64,000 nt of DNA from Silene latifolia (Eukaryota; Streptophyta; Magnoliopsida; Caryophyllales; Caryophyllaceae). Positions 35,057 through 47,355 of the stretch are shown here, one piece after another. The notes beneath the pieces are model-generated. The model was given only the letters and a program-made list of their open reading frames with translations, was not told where the DNA came from and searched no databases. Location of the stretch: positions 41,474,152 to 41,538,151 of the forward strand of contig NC_133536.1 of assembly GCF_048544455.1 (NCBI RefSeq). Direction: 5' to 3'. Position numbers and translations under genes: made by a program. How positions within the stretch are numbered: the first letter of the stretch is position 1; each line of letters begins with the position of its first letter.

Positions 35057-36070
35057 CCCACCACCCACAACCCACCCAACCGACACCACCCAGCCCACTC
35101 GACACACAACCCACCCGACCTAACCACCCCACGCACAACCCCACCCACTCGACCCAACCACGACCTCCACCACGCACAACCCACCCAACCACGACCTCCA
35201 CCACCACAAAAAAAACCTAGATCTATAAAAAAAAAACCACCACCACTCATCATAAAAACAAAAAAAAAACGAGATTGGTAAGAAGAAGGGAGAAAAGTAG
35301 GAAGAAAGGAGAAAATGATGGTGCGTGGTAGTGGGTGCGGCTCTTTTTTTTTTTCAGTTTATTGTTTAGATCTCGGTTTTTTGTTTTTGAATCCGTATTT
35401 TTTTTTCATTTTTTTTTTCGTATTTTTTGACTCATCACAAAAACAAAAAAATGAGATTAGTAAGAAGAAGGGAGAAAAGGAGGAAGAAAGGAGAAAATGA
35501 TGGTGAGTGGTGGTGGGTGCAGCGGTGTTATTTTTTATTTTTTTTTTTTTTTCAGTTTATTTTTTCGAACTCGATTTTTTTTTTTTTGAATTCATATTTT
35601 TTTCAGTTTTTTTTTTATTTCGTTTTTTTTATTTATTTTTTCAGATTTGGGGATGTGGTTCTTGGTTTTTTTTTATTCACAAATTTCGTATTTTTTTTTA
35701 GTTGTTGGTTTTTTTTTTCTTTTTTTTTTTCAGATTCAGGATGGGGTTCTTGGTTTTTTTTTATTTACAAATTTTGAGTATTTTTTTTTAGTTGTAGGTT
35801 GTTTTTGTTTCTTTTTTTTCAGATTTGGGAATGAGGGTTCTTGGTTTTTTTGTTTATTTTTTTCAGATTTTTTTATATTTAAGATTTCGGTAGTTGGTTT
35901 TTTCATTTATTTTCTTGTACTTCTTATTTCGGTTTTTTTCAGATTTGGTATTTTAAATCTCGTCTTATTATTATATTGTCTTGTTTTATATTTTACAAAT
36001 ATCGCCTTGTTAATATCCGTCTTGTTATATATATTTTTCAATTTTCGTATTTAAAATTTTGTCTTGGTAT
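35057..36070. other. Low-complexity part of element E
   Basis: A C/A-rich block of CCCACC-type text (35057-35220) is followed by two copies of a purine-rich 69-bp segment (35272-35340 and 35455-35523, starting GAGATTRGTAAGAAGAAGGG) and by T-rich runs in which short, repetitive Phe-rich frames are open. No gene supported. Confidence 0.6.
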
Positions 36071-36079
36071 TGTGTGATT

Positions 36080-37600
36080 TTAGGATCTATTAAAGTTACA
36101 CTTTTTCCTATTAAAATTACACTTTTTTCTGTTAAAATTACACTTTTTTCTCTTTAAATTACACTTTTTCCTGTTAAAATTACACTTCTCTAGATTATTA
36201 AAGTTACTCTTTTTTCTGTTAAAATTATACTTTTGTCTGTTAAAATTACACTTTTTTTTAGCTAAAATTACACTTTTGTCTGTTACAATTACACTTTTGT
36301 TAGCTAAGATGACACTTTTGTCGCTTAAAATTACACTTTTGTCTGTTAAAATTACACTTTTGTCTGTTACAATACAATTACACTTTTGTTAGCTAAAATT
36401 ACACTTATCTCTACTAAGGTTACCCTCTCAATTACTAAAGTTCCACTCTCAACAGACTAAAATTACATTCTCAATGGACTAAAGTTACATTTTCATTGGA
36501 CTAAAGTTGCACAATTTGGACAATTTGGACTGACTAATAGAGTTATTAATAATTTACACAATTTGGATTAAAGTTACACAAATTTGGACTAAAGTTATAC
36601 AATTTGGACTAAAATTAAACAATTTTGGACTGAAAATATAAAATTTGGACTAAAAATACACTATTTACAACTAAATTTGGACTAAAAATACATTATTTAC
36701 GACTAAATTTGGACTAAAAATACAATTTTGGTCTGAAAATACACTATTTATACACTATTTATAGAATGTTGTGTAATACACTAGTTACACAATTTATTTA
36801 TTTTGAGTCATTAATATTGTGCAATTTCAATCATTGTCTACTAAAATGTAACTTTAGTAAATTGATAGTGTATATCTTTTATCATTTTATGAGTGTATTT
36901 TAGTTCACAAATGTGTAATTTTAGTCCATAAAAGTGTAATTTTAGTCCACAAAGAGTAATTTATACCACGGCAGTGTAATTTTAGTTCATAAAAGTGTAA
37001 CTTTAGTTCATTGAGGGTGTAATTTTAGTCCATAAAAGTGTAATTTTAGTCCACAAAAGAGTAATTGTAGTCCACAAAAGTGTAATTTTAGTCCACTGAA
37101 GTGTAATTTTAGTCCATAAAAGTGTAATGTTAGTCTACAAACGTGTAATTTTTGTCCATAAAAGTGTAACTTTAGTTTATTGTGGTTGTAATTTTAGTCC
37201 ATGACGATGTAACTATAATCATTTTAAGTCATTTTTATATGAAAATTTGAAAAATAACAAATATAAAAAAAAGACCAAAACATCAAAATTGAAAAAAAAA
37301 ATAATAAAAAAAAAACGCAAATGAAAAAAAAACAGGTCAATCAAAATAATTTTTGATCTATTTTAGTAGATCAATGAAAAAAACGGGTCAATGAAGAAAG
37401 TGTAATTTGAACGGAAAAAAGTGTAATTTTAACGTTAAAAAGTGTAATTTTAAAAGGAAAAAAAGTGTAATTTTAACAGAAAAAAGTGTAATTTTAACGG
37501 AAAAGAGTGTAATTTTAACGTTAAAAAGTATAATTTTAACAGGAAAAAACTGTAATTTTAACAAAACAAAAGTGTAATTTTAACGGTAAAAAGTGATATC
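36080..37600. repeat. Element E arrays of GTGTAATTTTA units in both orientations
   Basis: 36080-36425 reads AAAATTACACTTTTGTCTGTT (minus orientation). 36890-37205 reads AAAAGTGTAATTTTAGTCCA and 37388-37600 reads AAAAGTGTAATTTTAACGG (plus). Period is about 19-22 bp. Confidence 0.88.
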
Positions 37601-37929
37601 AACAAGAAAAAAGTAAAAAAAATGAGATTTAAAAAATCAAATCTGAAAAATGGTAAAACAAATCAAAGATCTAGTGAAAAAAAGTAAACAATGAGATTTC
37701 ATAATTAATAGATTTAGTACTAAAATCAAACAAATATAAAAAAAAAGACCAAAACATCAAAATTGAAAAAAAAAATGCAAATGAAAAAAAAAATGGGTCA
37801 ATGAAAATAATACTTGATCTATTTTAGTAGATCTAAGATCAAAATAAAAGAAACTCACAAATTTGAAACAAGATTGTATAACAAAACAATATTTGCAAAA
37901 AAAACAAAAAAAAAATAAAAACAACATCT

Positions 37930-38520
37930 AAACATTAATGCTAAAATAAGGGGATTGATGAGGGGCTGAGATTGAAGGAGAAAAGTAGGGGATTAAGGCT
38001 AAAATAAGGGGATTGATGCTAATTAATTCATTTCCCTCTCTACCATCACTAATCAAACCCTAATTGCACTATAAAAGCCTTCTTTTTCCACTCACTTATC
38101 TCTCCTATCACACAAATATCAATTCTCTATCTCTCTAAAAACCAAATAAATTACAAAAACTCAAAAATTCTTTCCCTTCTCTCTTCCTCACCGTACTGCC
38201 TCCCTGCCTTCCTCCGACCATAGCTACAACCACCGCACATCACCACCACCTTCCTTCTTTCTCCTTCCCAGATCCGCCACTACGCAGCCACGACGACAAC
38301 AACCACCTCACCAGCCACCACCTCCTTCCTCTCCAACCACCACCCACAACAACACCTCCACCCCACACCACCTCAGCCCACCAGACACATTACCACCCTA
38401 CCACCACGCACCACACAACAGTCCCTGAAACCACCACGACACACGACCCGACACTCCCTTCACATCAACTCGTTTTTTTTAAAAAAAAAACTCAGATCTA
38501 CTGTTAATAACACAGTTGTC
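37930..38520 (+). promoter_or_regulatory. Possible captured promoter and 5' leader in element E
   Basis: CTATAAAAGCC at about 38070 is a good plant TATA box. It is followed by a pyrimidine-rich, CA-rich leader-like stretch (38085-38500) with no long ORF. The sequence just upstream (GGGGCTGAGATTGAAGG near 37970) repeats the subterminal text of E's left end (24360). Confidence 0.35.
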
Positions 38521-38869
38521 GTTGATGGTGTTTGTGTTATGGTGTTGGGTTGTCGTTGATGGTGTTTTTGTTTTTGTTTTTGTTTTTTTTATTGTTTTTG
38601 TTTATTGGGTTTGTTGACCGTGTTTTGTTTTTCTTTTGTTTGTGTTTTGTGTTCAAGTTGGTTTCGTTGGTTTGTGAAGAAACCGAAAGATTCTTTCAGT
38701 TTGTTTATTTAGATCCAAGTTTGGTTTGTTGAAATCATGATTGTATTTTCTTTTCTTTTTCTTTTTTTTTTTAAAACCAAGTTTGGTTTATTGTGGGTGT
38801 TTATTTATATTTAAGCCGGTTATGTTCATATTCAAACCTAGATCTAATAAATATATTTATTATACTCAT

Positions 38870-39730
38870 ATTTTTTTACATTTACACTCGTATTTCTGTA
38901 CATTTACACTCATATTTCTTTATATTTACACGCATTTTTCAGATTAACACTCATATTTCTTTACAGTTACACTCGTATTTCTTTACATTTACACTCATAA
39001 TTTCTACATTTATACTCATATTTCTATACATTTACACTCGTATATCTGTACATTTACACTCGTTAAATTTATATAGATTTGCACTCATATATTTTTGTGG
39101 ATATGAGTTGGTGGTGGAGGACGACGGTGGTGGTGTTTGTTGGTAGTCGGACTAAAGTTTTACTCGTAAAGGACCAAAGTTACACTTATAAAGGACCAAA
39201 GTCACACTAGGACCAAATTTTCACTCTAAAACCTTCAAATTTACACTCTTAAAATATTACATTTACACACGTAAAACATCAAATTTACACTTGTTAAATG
39301 TTAAAATTATATAAATTCAATTTCCGTCACAAAAAATCAAATTTACACTCTTAAAATGTTACATTTACACTCGTAAAACATCAAATTTACACTTGTAAAA
39401 TGTTAAAATTATATAAATTCAAAATTTCCGTCACAAAAAATCAAATTTACACTCTTAAAATGTTACATTTACACTCGTAAAATGTTAGATTTACACTTGT
39501 AAAATGTTAAAATTATATAAATTCAAAATTTCCGTCACAAAAAATCAAATTTACACTCTTAAAATGTTACATTTACACTCGTAAAATGTTAGATTTACAC
39601 TTATAAAATGTTAAAATTATATAAATTTAAAATTTCCGTCACAAAAAAATCAATTTTACACTCTTAAAATGTTACATTTACACTCGTAAAATGTTAGATT
39701 TACACTTGTAAAACTCATACAACATTACAT
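38870..39730 (-). repeat. Element E right-end arrays, ACATTTACACTCGTAAA units
   Basis: First CATTTACACTCATATTTCT units (38870-39090), then a higher-order repeat of about 115 bp (39230-39720) with CAAATTTACACTCTTAAAATG and TTACACTCGTAAAATG, each containing TACAC (GTGTA on the other strand). Confidence 0.88.
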
Positions 39731-40007
39731 TTACACTCCTGAAATCTGAAACTCAAAACTGATTAATTAGGGGCTAGAGAGAGAGAGAAAAATTAATTAG
39801 TGTATAGAAATTTGATTAGTGAAATATTTTTTTTATTAATTTCAATCTTAACCATCCATTTCAATCCAACCATCCACATTTTTTTCCTTTTCTTTTTAAT
39901 AGTCCTTAATCCATCCCTTCTCCATCCATCTCAACCATCCATTTTCTCATCCAATGGCCCTTAGAGGGACTTAGGGACTCAATGGCATATGATGGACTCA
40001 TAAGAAC

Positions 40008-40133
<126 letters not shown>

Positions 40134-40179
40134 GAAGGATCAAGTGAGTCCACCTTAAGTCATTAAGTCCATAAGTCCC

Positions 40180-40545
40180 ATTTAGAGCCCTTAGATTGTG
40201 AGGATGAATGGCTAAGATTACACCAAAAAGCAACTTATAACATTATAATAATATGTAGACTAATTACCTCTCTCCTTAGGCTGTTAGACTTACTGTTACA
40301 TTCTGCATGTATGTCCTCCATCAGTCACTTGCACGTTATTCAACTTCCCTCCACTATCTCATACAACCTCCTCATAATTTCAAAAAACCGTCCTTTCTTA
40401 TTTCTGTCTTTCATCTCACATTTCTTCATTTCTTTTCTACATATCCTCTTCCTTACCAAATACAATAAATCCATTTTCTTCTCTATATTTTATCGCATTC
40501 AAACCCTTGTAGTTCCTATCTTTGTTTCTTTACCTCACTTTGAAG
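40180..40545 (+). other. Probable leader exon region of the Ulp1-type gene
   Basis: Pyrimidine-rich sequence ends in TTTGAAG|GTAATT at 40545/40546, a good splice donor. The acceptor would be TTCCTGATTCAG at 41925, just before the ATG at 41926, making an intron of about 1.4 kb that contains the 40930-41875 array. Inference. Confidence 0.4.
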
Positions 40546-40929
40546 GTAATTCATTGATCATCCTTTATTCTTTTCTTTGTTGTAATTTTTTAATTTAGCA
40601 AATTATCCTTGAGTCGTAATTGTTATATTGGGGTTATTTCATTTTTGTATTTTGTTATTTATGAGTTTATGACTTTATTGCGTGTTTTAATTTATGTGAT
40701 TTTTATTATATTTGATTATCCATAGACATTTTAATTCATTAGCATGTTTGAATTTAATTCTAAGTGGGTAGTGTAAATATTATAGTCTTTGAATTTTTAA
40801 TTAAATTGATAGTGTAAATCAGAACTGATGGGTAGTGTCAATGTATTTGTTAGGGTTTTAATCGAGCCTGTTTTTGGGGATTGTAAATGTGATGTAATTG
40901 GGACTGTGAATGTGAGGACAGCCCAATGT

Positions 40930-41875
40930 AATGTGAACCAAAAAAAAGTGTAAATGTGAACAAATAGAAAGTGTAAATGTGAATATAGGAGAAGTTTAAA
41001 TGTGAATAAATAAAGTGTAAATCTGACTCAATTGGAAATGTAAATGTGAAGATATTCAAAGTGTAAATGTGAGAATAGAGTAAGTGTAAATTTGAACACT
41101 AAAACTGTAAATCTGACTAAAATGGAAGTGTAGATGTGAAGATAATGGAAGTGTAAATGTGAGTGTAGGAGAAGTGTAAATGTGAACAAATAAAGGGTAA
41201 ATGTGAAGATACTGGAAGTGTAAATGTGAGGATAGGAGAAGTGTAAATGTGATCAAATAAAGTGTAAATCTGTCTAAATTGGAAGTGTAAATGTGAAGAT
41301 AATGGAAGTGTAAATGTGAGGGTAGGAGAATTGTAAATGTGAACAAATAAAGGGTAAATCTGACGAAATTGGAAGTGTAAATGTGAAGATACTGGAAGTG
41401 TAAATGTGAGGATAGGAGAAGTGTAAATGTGAACAAATAAAGTGTAAATCTGACTAAAATGGAAGTGTAAATGTGAAGATACTGGAAGTGTAAATGTGAG
41501 GATAGAGTAAGTGTAAATGTGAATAGTAAAACTGTAAATCTGACTAAATTGGAAGTGTAAATGTGAAGATCATGGAAGTGTAAATGTGAGTGTAGGAGAA
41601 GTGTAAATGTGAACAGATAAAGGGTAAATCTGACTAAATTGGAAGTGTAAATGTGAAGATAATGGAAGTGTAAATGTGAGTGTAGGAGAAGTGTAAATGT
41701 GAACAAATAAAGGGTAAATCTGACTAAATTGGAAGTGTAAATGTGAAGATAATGGAAGTGTAAATGTGAGTGTAGGAGAAGTGTAAATGTGAACAAATAA
41801 AGGGTAAATCTGACTAAATTAGAAGTGTAAATGTGAAGATACTGGAAGTGTAAATGTAAATGTGTAGACTGTTAT
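40930..41875 (+). repeat. Array 1 of element F, GTGTAAATGTGA units with 90-bp higher-order period
   Basis: Basic units of 21-23 bp begin GTGTAAATGTGA. Four successive variants form a 90-bp super-unit: TGACTAAATT marks fall at 41541, 41631, 41721 and 41811. The period is a multiple of three, which leaves a spurious long open frame on the other strand (41056-41796). Confidence 0.93.
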
Positions 41876-41925
41876 AGGTTGACTGATATTGTGCATTTCT
41901 TATGTACTTTTTTTTCCTGATTCAG

Positions 41926-43001
41926 ATGGTATCTGATGGAGAATTACCTGAAAGCGAAGAACAACCACAACTTACCTCTACTGTTTCCGTTAAGTGTCGC
42001 CCCAACATGCTTCATAAGCTTATTAGTAAGCTTAACATTGCCCAACGAGCCGCTGTACAGAGGATTGGATTTGGGGGGCTGCTTCATCTTAAACTCAGAA
42101 CTTTCCCGCTTTCACATGTTCCTGAATTTCTTGAGGCTTTCAGTGATGGTTCTTATGTTTTCAGGGCGTCGAAGTTGAAGGAGTTTATGGTTACTAAGTA
42201 TGATGTCTATGACTGTTTCATGTTACCTGTTTGTGAGAGAGAGATGGAAATAGTACCTACTGGACATATGCCTGGTGCTAAAGATGAAAAATATGTACGC
42301 ATAAAACAACTGTGGCGCAAAAAGTTCAAAGTGAAATCAAACTCTGATTCTATTCCTTTAGGAGACGTCTTCAATTATATTGAGTCAAAGCAATTCAAAG
42401 ATAGAGGTGATGAATTCTGCCGCCTGTTTGTGCTTCTTAGCATTTCATCATTCCTTGCGCCGACATTGAACAACGGCATTGAAATCAAACTTTTGAAAGT
42501 GATTGAAGATGTGAGTGCCATACCGGAGTATGACTGGTGCTCGTATGTATTAGAATGTTTAGCTAATGCTGCAGCCGAGGCTCGCAGCGTACAGTCACAT
42601 CTGCTTGGTTGTATCCCTTTCCTTATGATTACTTATTTTCAGCGGTATGATTACCGTGGTATGAGTTGCCCAGATGGCCTTCCACTTATTCAGCATTGGG
42701 ATCTGAAAACTTTATCGAAGAGGTTAAAGGATGAGCTGGACGTGGGTCCATTGGGTCGACTAACTTTGTCGAAGGTGAAGTACCCGCGATGTCAAAACAA
42801 GACCCCTGATGAGAAGGACACTGGTAATACGATGTTGGCTATAGCTGGCGCGCCCAAGGCGCCATTGGCAAGCCCTACGCCTCTTCTGATTTCAACGTCG
42901 GGTACATCACCCGATAAGAAGTTTATTCAGATTGAACTCCCCTCCCCCCCCCCCCCCCCGGTGTTGAAGATGACGATGAGTTGAAAGCTAGGGCTGTAGA
43001 T
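41926..43001 (+). other. Exon encoding the N-terminal helical domain
   Basis: Opens with ATG directly after an acceptor. Encodes about 355 residues, of which about 20-300 form the domain shared with the element A ORF at 10945-11532. A run of about 17 C (42939-42959) separates the long frame from the plausible tail VEDDDELKARAVD, which is one frame away and ends at donor GAT|GTAAGA. Confidence 0.7.
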
Positions 43002-43040
43002 GTAAGATTTATGTTATGAATGTTTAATTAATCGCATATT

Positions 43041-43044
<4 letters not shown>

Positions 43045-43130
<86 letters not shown>
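43045..43130. repeat. (AT)n tract within intron 2
   Basis: About 85 bp of AT dinucleotides between donor 43002 and acceptor 43190. No element end is visible beside it. Confidence 0.93.
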
Positions 43131-43133
<3 letters not shown>

Positions 43134-43584
43134 CATGCGGTATATTTTGTGTATCTAGACTCTTAAATGTTTTTTTGTTACCAACTGTAGGGTGTACACG
43201 AGCTGTACTTGAAGATTCAAAGGAACGTTGTGGCCTTCTATTCCTGGTATACGGATGCAGCTGCAATGCTTAAGAATTTAACAACAGGTGCTACTTCTTC
43301 AACTGATCTTGTTCCGTCACAAGCGACGCAAGCTTTTTTTGAAGGTGCAAAGGTGAAGGAATATGTTGAAGAAGTTGGAAATTTAGCTTCCCAAATGAAG
43401 AAGTATAATGATAACGCTCCCTCATTGTCAGATGTTGGGAAGGTGGCCAAGAAAAAAACAAAGGCAAGCAAGAAAAAAAAGACCAAGGTTCCTAAGTTCG
43501 AGTTTACGGCTACTGTAGAGCCTGTATCACTTGCACAAGATTCTGATTTGGGTGATAAAGCAGGTGATGCGGCGATGTCACATG

Positions 43585-44443
43585 TAGGGATGGCAGTGGG
43601 TCGGGGACCCGACCCAGACCCTTCAGGGTCAGACCCTAATGGGTCGGGTCCGGGTCTGAATTTTTGAGACCCGAACGGGTATGGGTTGGGTATGGGTCTT
43701 AATCGAATATTTTGGGTCTGGGTCTGATTTATAGGACCCGGACCCGACCCTTAGACCCGTATAATTTTTTTTTTTAAAAAAAAAAAAGAAAAAAACTTGT
43801 TTTAACCTAACTAACATACAAACACAGCCGTTCCATTTCACTTCCTTCATTCTTTTTCCACCCTAAACTCATTTCTAATCTAAACTCACCTCTAACCCCC
43901 AAACCCTAAACTGAGATTGTACGACAACCTACGACGGCGGTGACCAGCGAGGACGACGACCGGCCAACATAGTAGGCTCGAGCAGCAAGAAGGTTAAATC
44001 CCTTTTCTTATCTGATATCCTGGTTTAGCTGTGAATTTAATTACCTATGAAGATCGCTTCAACTTGTATGTTGCTTGCTTCCTGTTTTAGAATCATGTAA
44101 ATGGTTTTTGATCTTTTCATCATTTATTATAATCTCATATTGCTGGCTTTAACAGTATAAGATTGAGCAAGAACTTGGAACTGAAATAAAAATGATTCCT
44201 CCGCATATAGGTAGATCAAGCTGTTGAATTATCAAAGAGAAAAAAGTGTAGTGTTTTCTTTATTGTTGAACTCTAGACCCGTGGGTAGACCCGAACCGGA
44301 CCCGGACCCATTGGGGATGGGTATGGGTCCAACAATTATAGACCCTTTAGGGTCTGGGTCGGGTCCGGGTCCAAGGTAGGTGGCACGGGTCCGGGTCCGG
44401 ATCCTGCTGGACCCGACCCAGACCCGACCCATTGCCATCCCTA
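43585..44443. mobile_element. hAT-type MITE inserted in an exon
   Basis: Terminal inverted repeats TAGGGATGGCAGTGGGTCGG (left) and TAGGGATGGCAATGGGTCGG (right, reverse complement) are typical of plant hAT MITEs. The 8-bp target duplications GTCACATG (43577-43584) and GTCACAGG (44444-44451) differ at one base. Long GGGTC/GACCC-rich inner regions are also inverted. The 859-bp element has no ORF. Removing it rejoins the reading frame of the Ulp1-type gene. Confidence 0.88.
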
Positions 44444-44451
44444 GTCACAGG

Positions 44452-46025
44452 TAATGGAGACCGCTGATTTCTACAACACCGCTGAACTTAACGAAACTTA
44501 TCGACGAGAAGAAGAGGAATGCGGGCTAGATTTAACCGACGACTTGACTTAATTAACGGATCGGCAGATTCTAGAGAAAATTTATAGCCCGGATGAAGTT
44601 GAAGAAGCTTACACAAAGCCCTCATTGACCGAGGAGCAGGAAAGTTTAGGAGGGGAAGTGCCTGACACTAGTGGTGCCCCTGAGAAAGCTGAATATGTTG
44701 TTGAGAAGTGTAAGTCAGAAGCAACGAATAAGGTTGATGTGGATGTGGTAGGTCGATCAATCAAGATGGTTCATCTTCGTTCAACTAAAATTTATTTCGA
44801 TCGCGATATTGAGAACGCGCTGCAAGGTTTGACAGATATTGGTCATGGTGGTGGTGAAGCGGCAGAGGGCTGCGTACAGATAGGTGAGGATGAGATTGTG
44901 CAGGGTATGGATATGGAGCTGGCTCAAGAACAGGGGCCTGTTTTTGGTGAAGGGGGGGCGTCTTTCTCAAAAGTAGCGAACAAGGTGGATGCGGATGTGG
45001 TAGTCCCGTTAATTGAAGATGGTTCATCTTCATTTCAGTTGAAATTTATATCGACAGCTGATATTGATAACGCGCTAAAAAAGTTGTCAGACAGCGGTGA
45101 CAGTGAAGTGGCGCAGGGTGGTGCACCGAGAGAACAGGACGAGGCTTTGCAGGGAATGGATATGGAGCCGCCTCAAGATCAAGGGCCCCGCCGTGGGCCC
45201 GAATCACTGGTGGTTGGACTATTGCCTGGCGTGGATGTGGATGTTAGCGGTGCACCGACAGACCAGGATGAGGCTGTGCAGGGCATGGACATGGAGCCGC
45301 CCCAAGATCAGGGGCCCTGCCGTGGGCCCGAACCACTGGTGGTTGGACTAGTGCCTGGTGAGGTCAGGGATGTTAGCGGTGCACCGGAGTGGAACGGCCG
45401 TTGACCGACACCAAGTTAGTGGTACGAAAGTACCGGATGGTGAGCCTGGCGTTGTTTCGACCACAGTCCGTGAAGATGCATCGCAAGAAGGGTTAGAGAT
45501 TGGTAGTGGCATGGTCAACGAGCAAGGTGAACGCCCTACTGCACAACCCGGTTGTCCTGGTTCATTTCAGAATGATGACAAGCCCATGGATGTTGTAGAG
45601 GGAGCAGATAAGGTGGTTGTTGAAGCACCCTCCTCTGAGTTTAATTTGCCGGAATTTCAGTGTACGTTTATATCTACTGCAGAGCTAGCTGAGGCATTTA
45701 AGGGGGTTCCAGGTGAGGATTTTGGAACGACTGATGCGGCAGACCCTTCTGAACTAGCCGTTCCTGCGGACGGTCGGGAAATTTATGTCCCCCGGAGTAA
45801 TATGGATCACCACCCTTTCCTATTTCATTCATCTGAGCCCTTACAGTGCATGGAAGTGGTCCCTAAGAATCTGCCTTGCACCATGGATTGTGGGGAACCC
45901 ATGCCCGAGCAGGGCTTTGTTACGGTAGACCTGCAGCTAAATAAGAAATTATTTAGGGCTGTTTTTAAGGAAAGGAAATACATCCTGGACTACGTATTTA
46001 ACAAATCAGAAGCTTGGTTGAAAGG
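44452..46025 (+). other. Repeat-rich acidic middle region of the Ulp1-type gene
   Basis: Two long frames (44625-45404 and 45358-46029) joined by a frameshift near 45395. Three degenerate modules share a core of the form FISTADIDNAL (about 44780, 45045, 45670). An inner 42-residue repeat with QGMDMEPPQDQGP occurs at about 45155 and 45280, with a weaker copy at 44905. Composition is acidic and Gly/Pro-rich, probably a flexible linker. Function unknown. Confidence 0.65.
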
Positions 46026-46525
46026 GTGAGTCGATTAATTTCTATGTCAAACATATTAATACTTATATGTTGTCGTAATCATGTTCGCCTTATATAATTT
46101 TTTCTTTTTTTGTAGGGAAGAATTGGCAGTTTTTTCAGACTTTTTCTTCGTGTCACGGGAAGACATGTTAACCCTTGAACCTGGACAGGAAGTTATGTCT
46201 TCTGTAATCGATTGTTGGTGCCTACTAATCAATAAGATGATGTATGCCCAAACTGCACCAGTTGCATCCTCTCGTTGTTTCTTCGGGCTTAGTCACACCG
46301 TACTTGTCATATCCTCACTCAATGCAATTTTTATAATTCCAATTTAATTGTAACGTAAGTGTCTAAATTTAATAACGCTGCCCTTCATTTGAACAGAGTG
46401 CTGCGCTGGATATTTGGAAAGCCAAGAAGAAAGGAATTGTTCTTGACAAAAAGGACGAAATCTGGGCTGGGTGGGATGCTTGGATTCAATCCTGTTTGTT
46501 TCCATTTCAACTTGGATCTGATATG

Positions 46526-47355
46526 GTAAGTGTAAATGTGACCTATTGTGAAGTGTAAATGTCATCACACCGAAAGTGTATATGTGATTTTCACAGAAAG
46601 TGTAAATGCCTGGATGTGATTAAGAAGAAAGTGTAAATGTCATGAAATATGAAGTGTAAATGTGATACATATTGAAGTGTAAATGTCATGATGTATAGTG
46701 TAAATGTGATTATATAGAAAGTGTAAATGTGATGACATAGGGAGTGTAAAGGTGACTAAATAGGAAGTGTAAATGTCAGCACATATAAAGTGTAAATGTG
46801 AATATATGTAAAGTGTAAATGTCATGACATATGAAGTGTAAACGTGAGACATAGTGAACTGTAAATGTCGTGAGATATTGTGAAGTGTAAATGTAATGAA
46901 ATATGAAGTGTAAATGTGATACATAGTGAAGTGTAAATGCCATGATGTATAGTGGAAATGTGATTATATAGAAAGTGTAAATGTGATGACATAGGGAGTG
47001 TAAAGGTGACTAAATAGGAAGTGTAAATGTCAGCACATATAAAGTGTAAATGTGAAGATATGGAAAGTGTAAATGTCATGACATAGGAAGTGCAAATGTG
47101 AGTCTTAGTGAAGTGTAAATGTCATGATGTATAGTGTAAATGTGATTTTATAGAAAGGGTAAATGTCATTACATAGGGAGTGTAAAGGTGACTAAATATG
47201 AAGTGTAAATGTCATGACATATACAGTGTAAATGTGAATTTATGGAAAGTGTAAATGTCATGACACAGGGACTGTAAATGTGACGAATTATTGAAAGTTT
47301 AAATGTGAAATTTTACTGAGTGTATCTTTTATGTCTTTGTTGTCACATCCGCCAG
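46526..47355 (+). repeat. Array 2 of element F, inside the intron between protease exons
   Basis: GTGTAAATGTCATGACATA-type units start immediately at the splice donor (ATG|GTAAGTGTAAATG) and run to about 47310, just ahead of the acceptor GCCAG at 47355. A group of five units recurs at about 46688, 46931 and 47122. Confidence 0.9.

Noticed and set aside
35427..36054. Phe-rich open frames in T-rich DNA
   Set aside because: Low-complexity translation of T runs; no signal peptide or domain logic, and two overlapping frames are equally open.
41056..41796. A 246-codon open frame on the minus strand with HIYTSNLVRFTL-like repeats
   Set aside because: It is a by-product of the GTGTAAATGTGA array, whose 90-bp period is a multiple of three. 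Similar open frames appear in every such array, without start context or domain.
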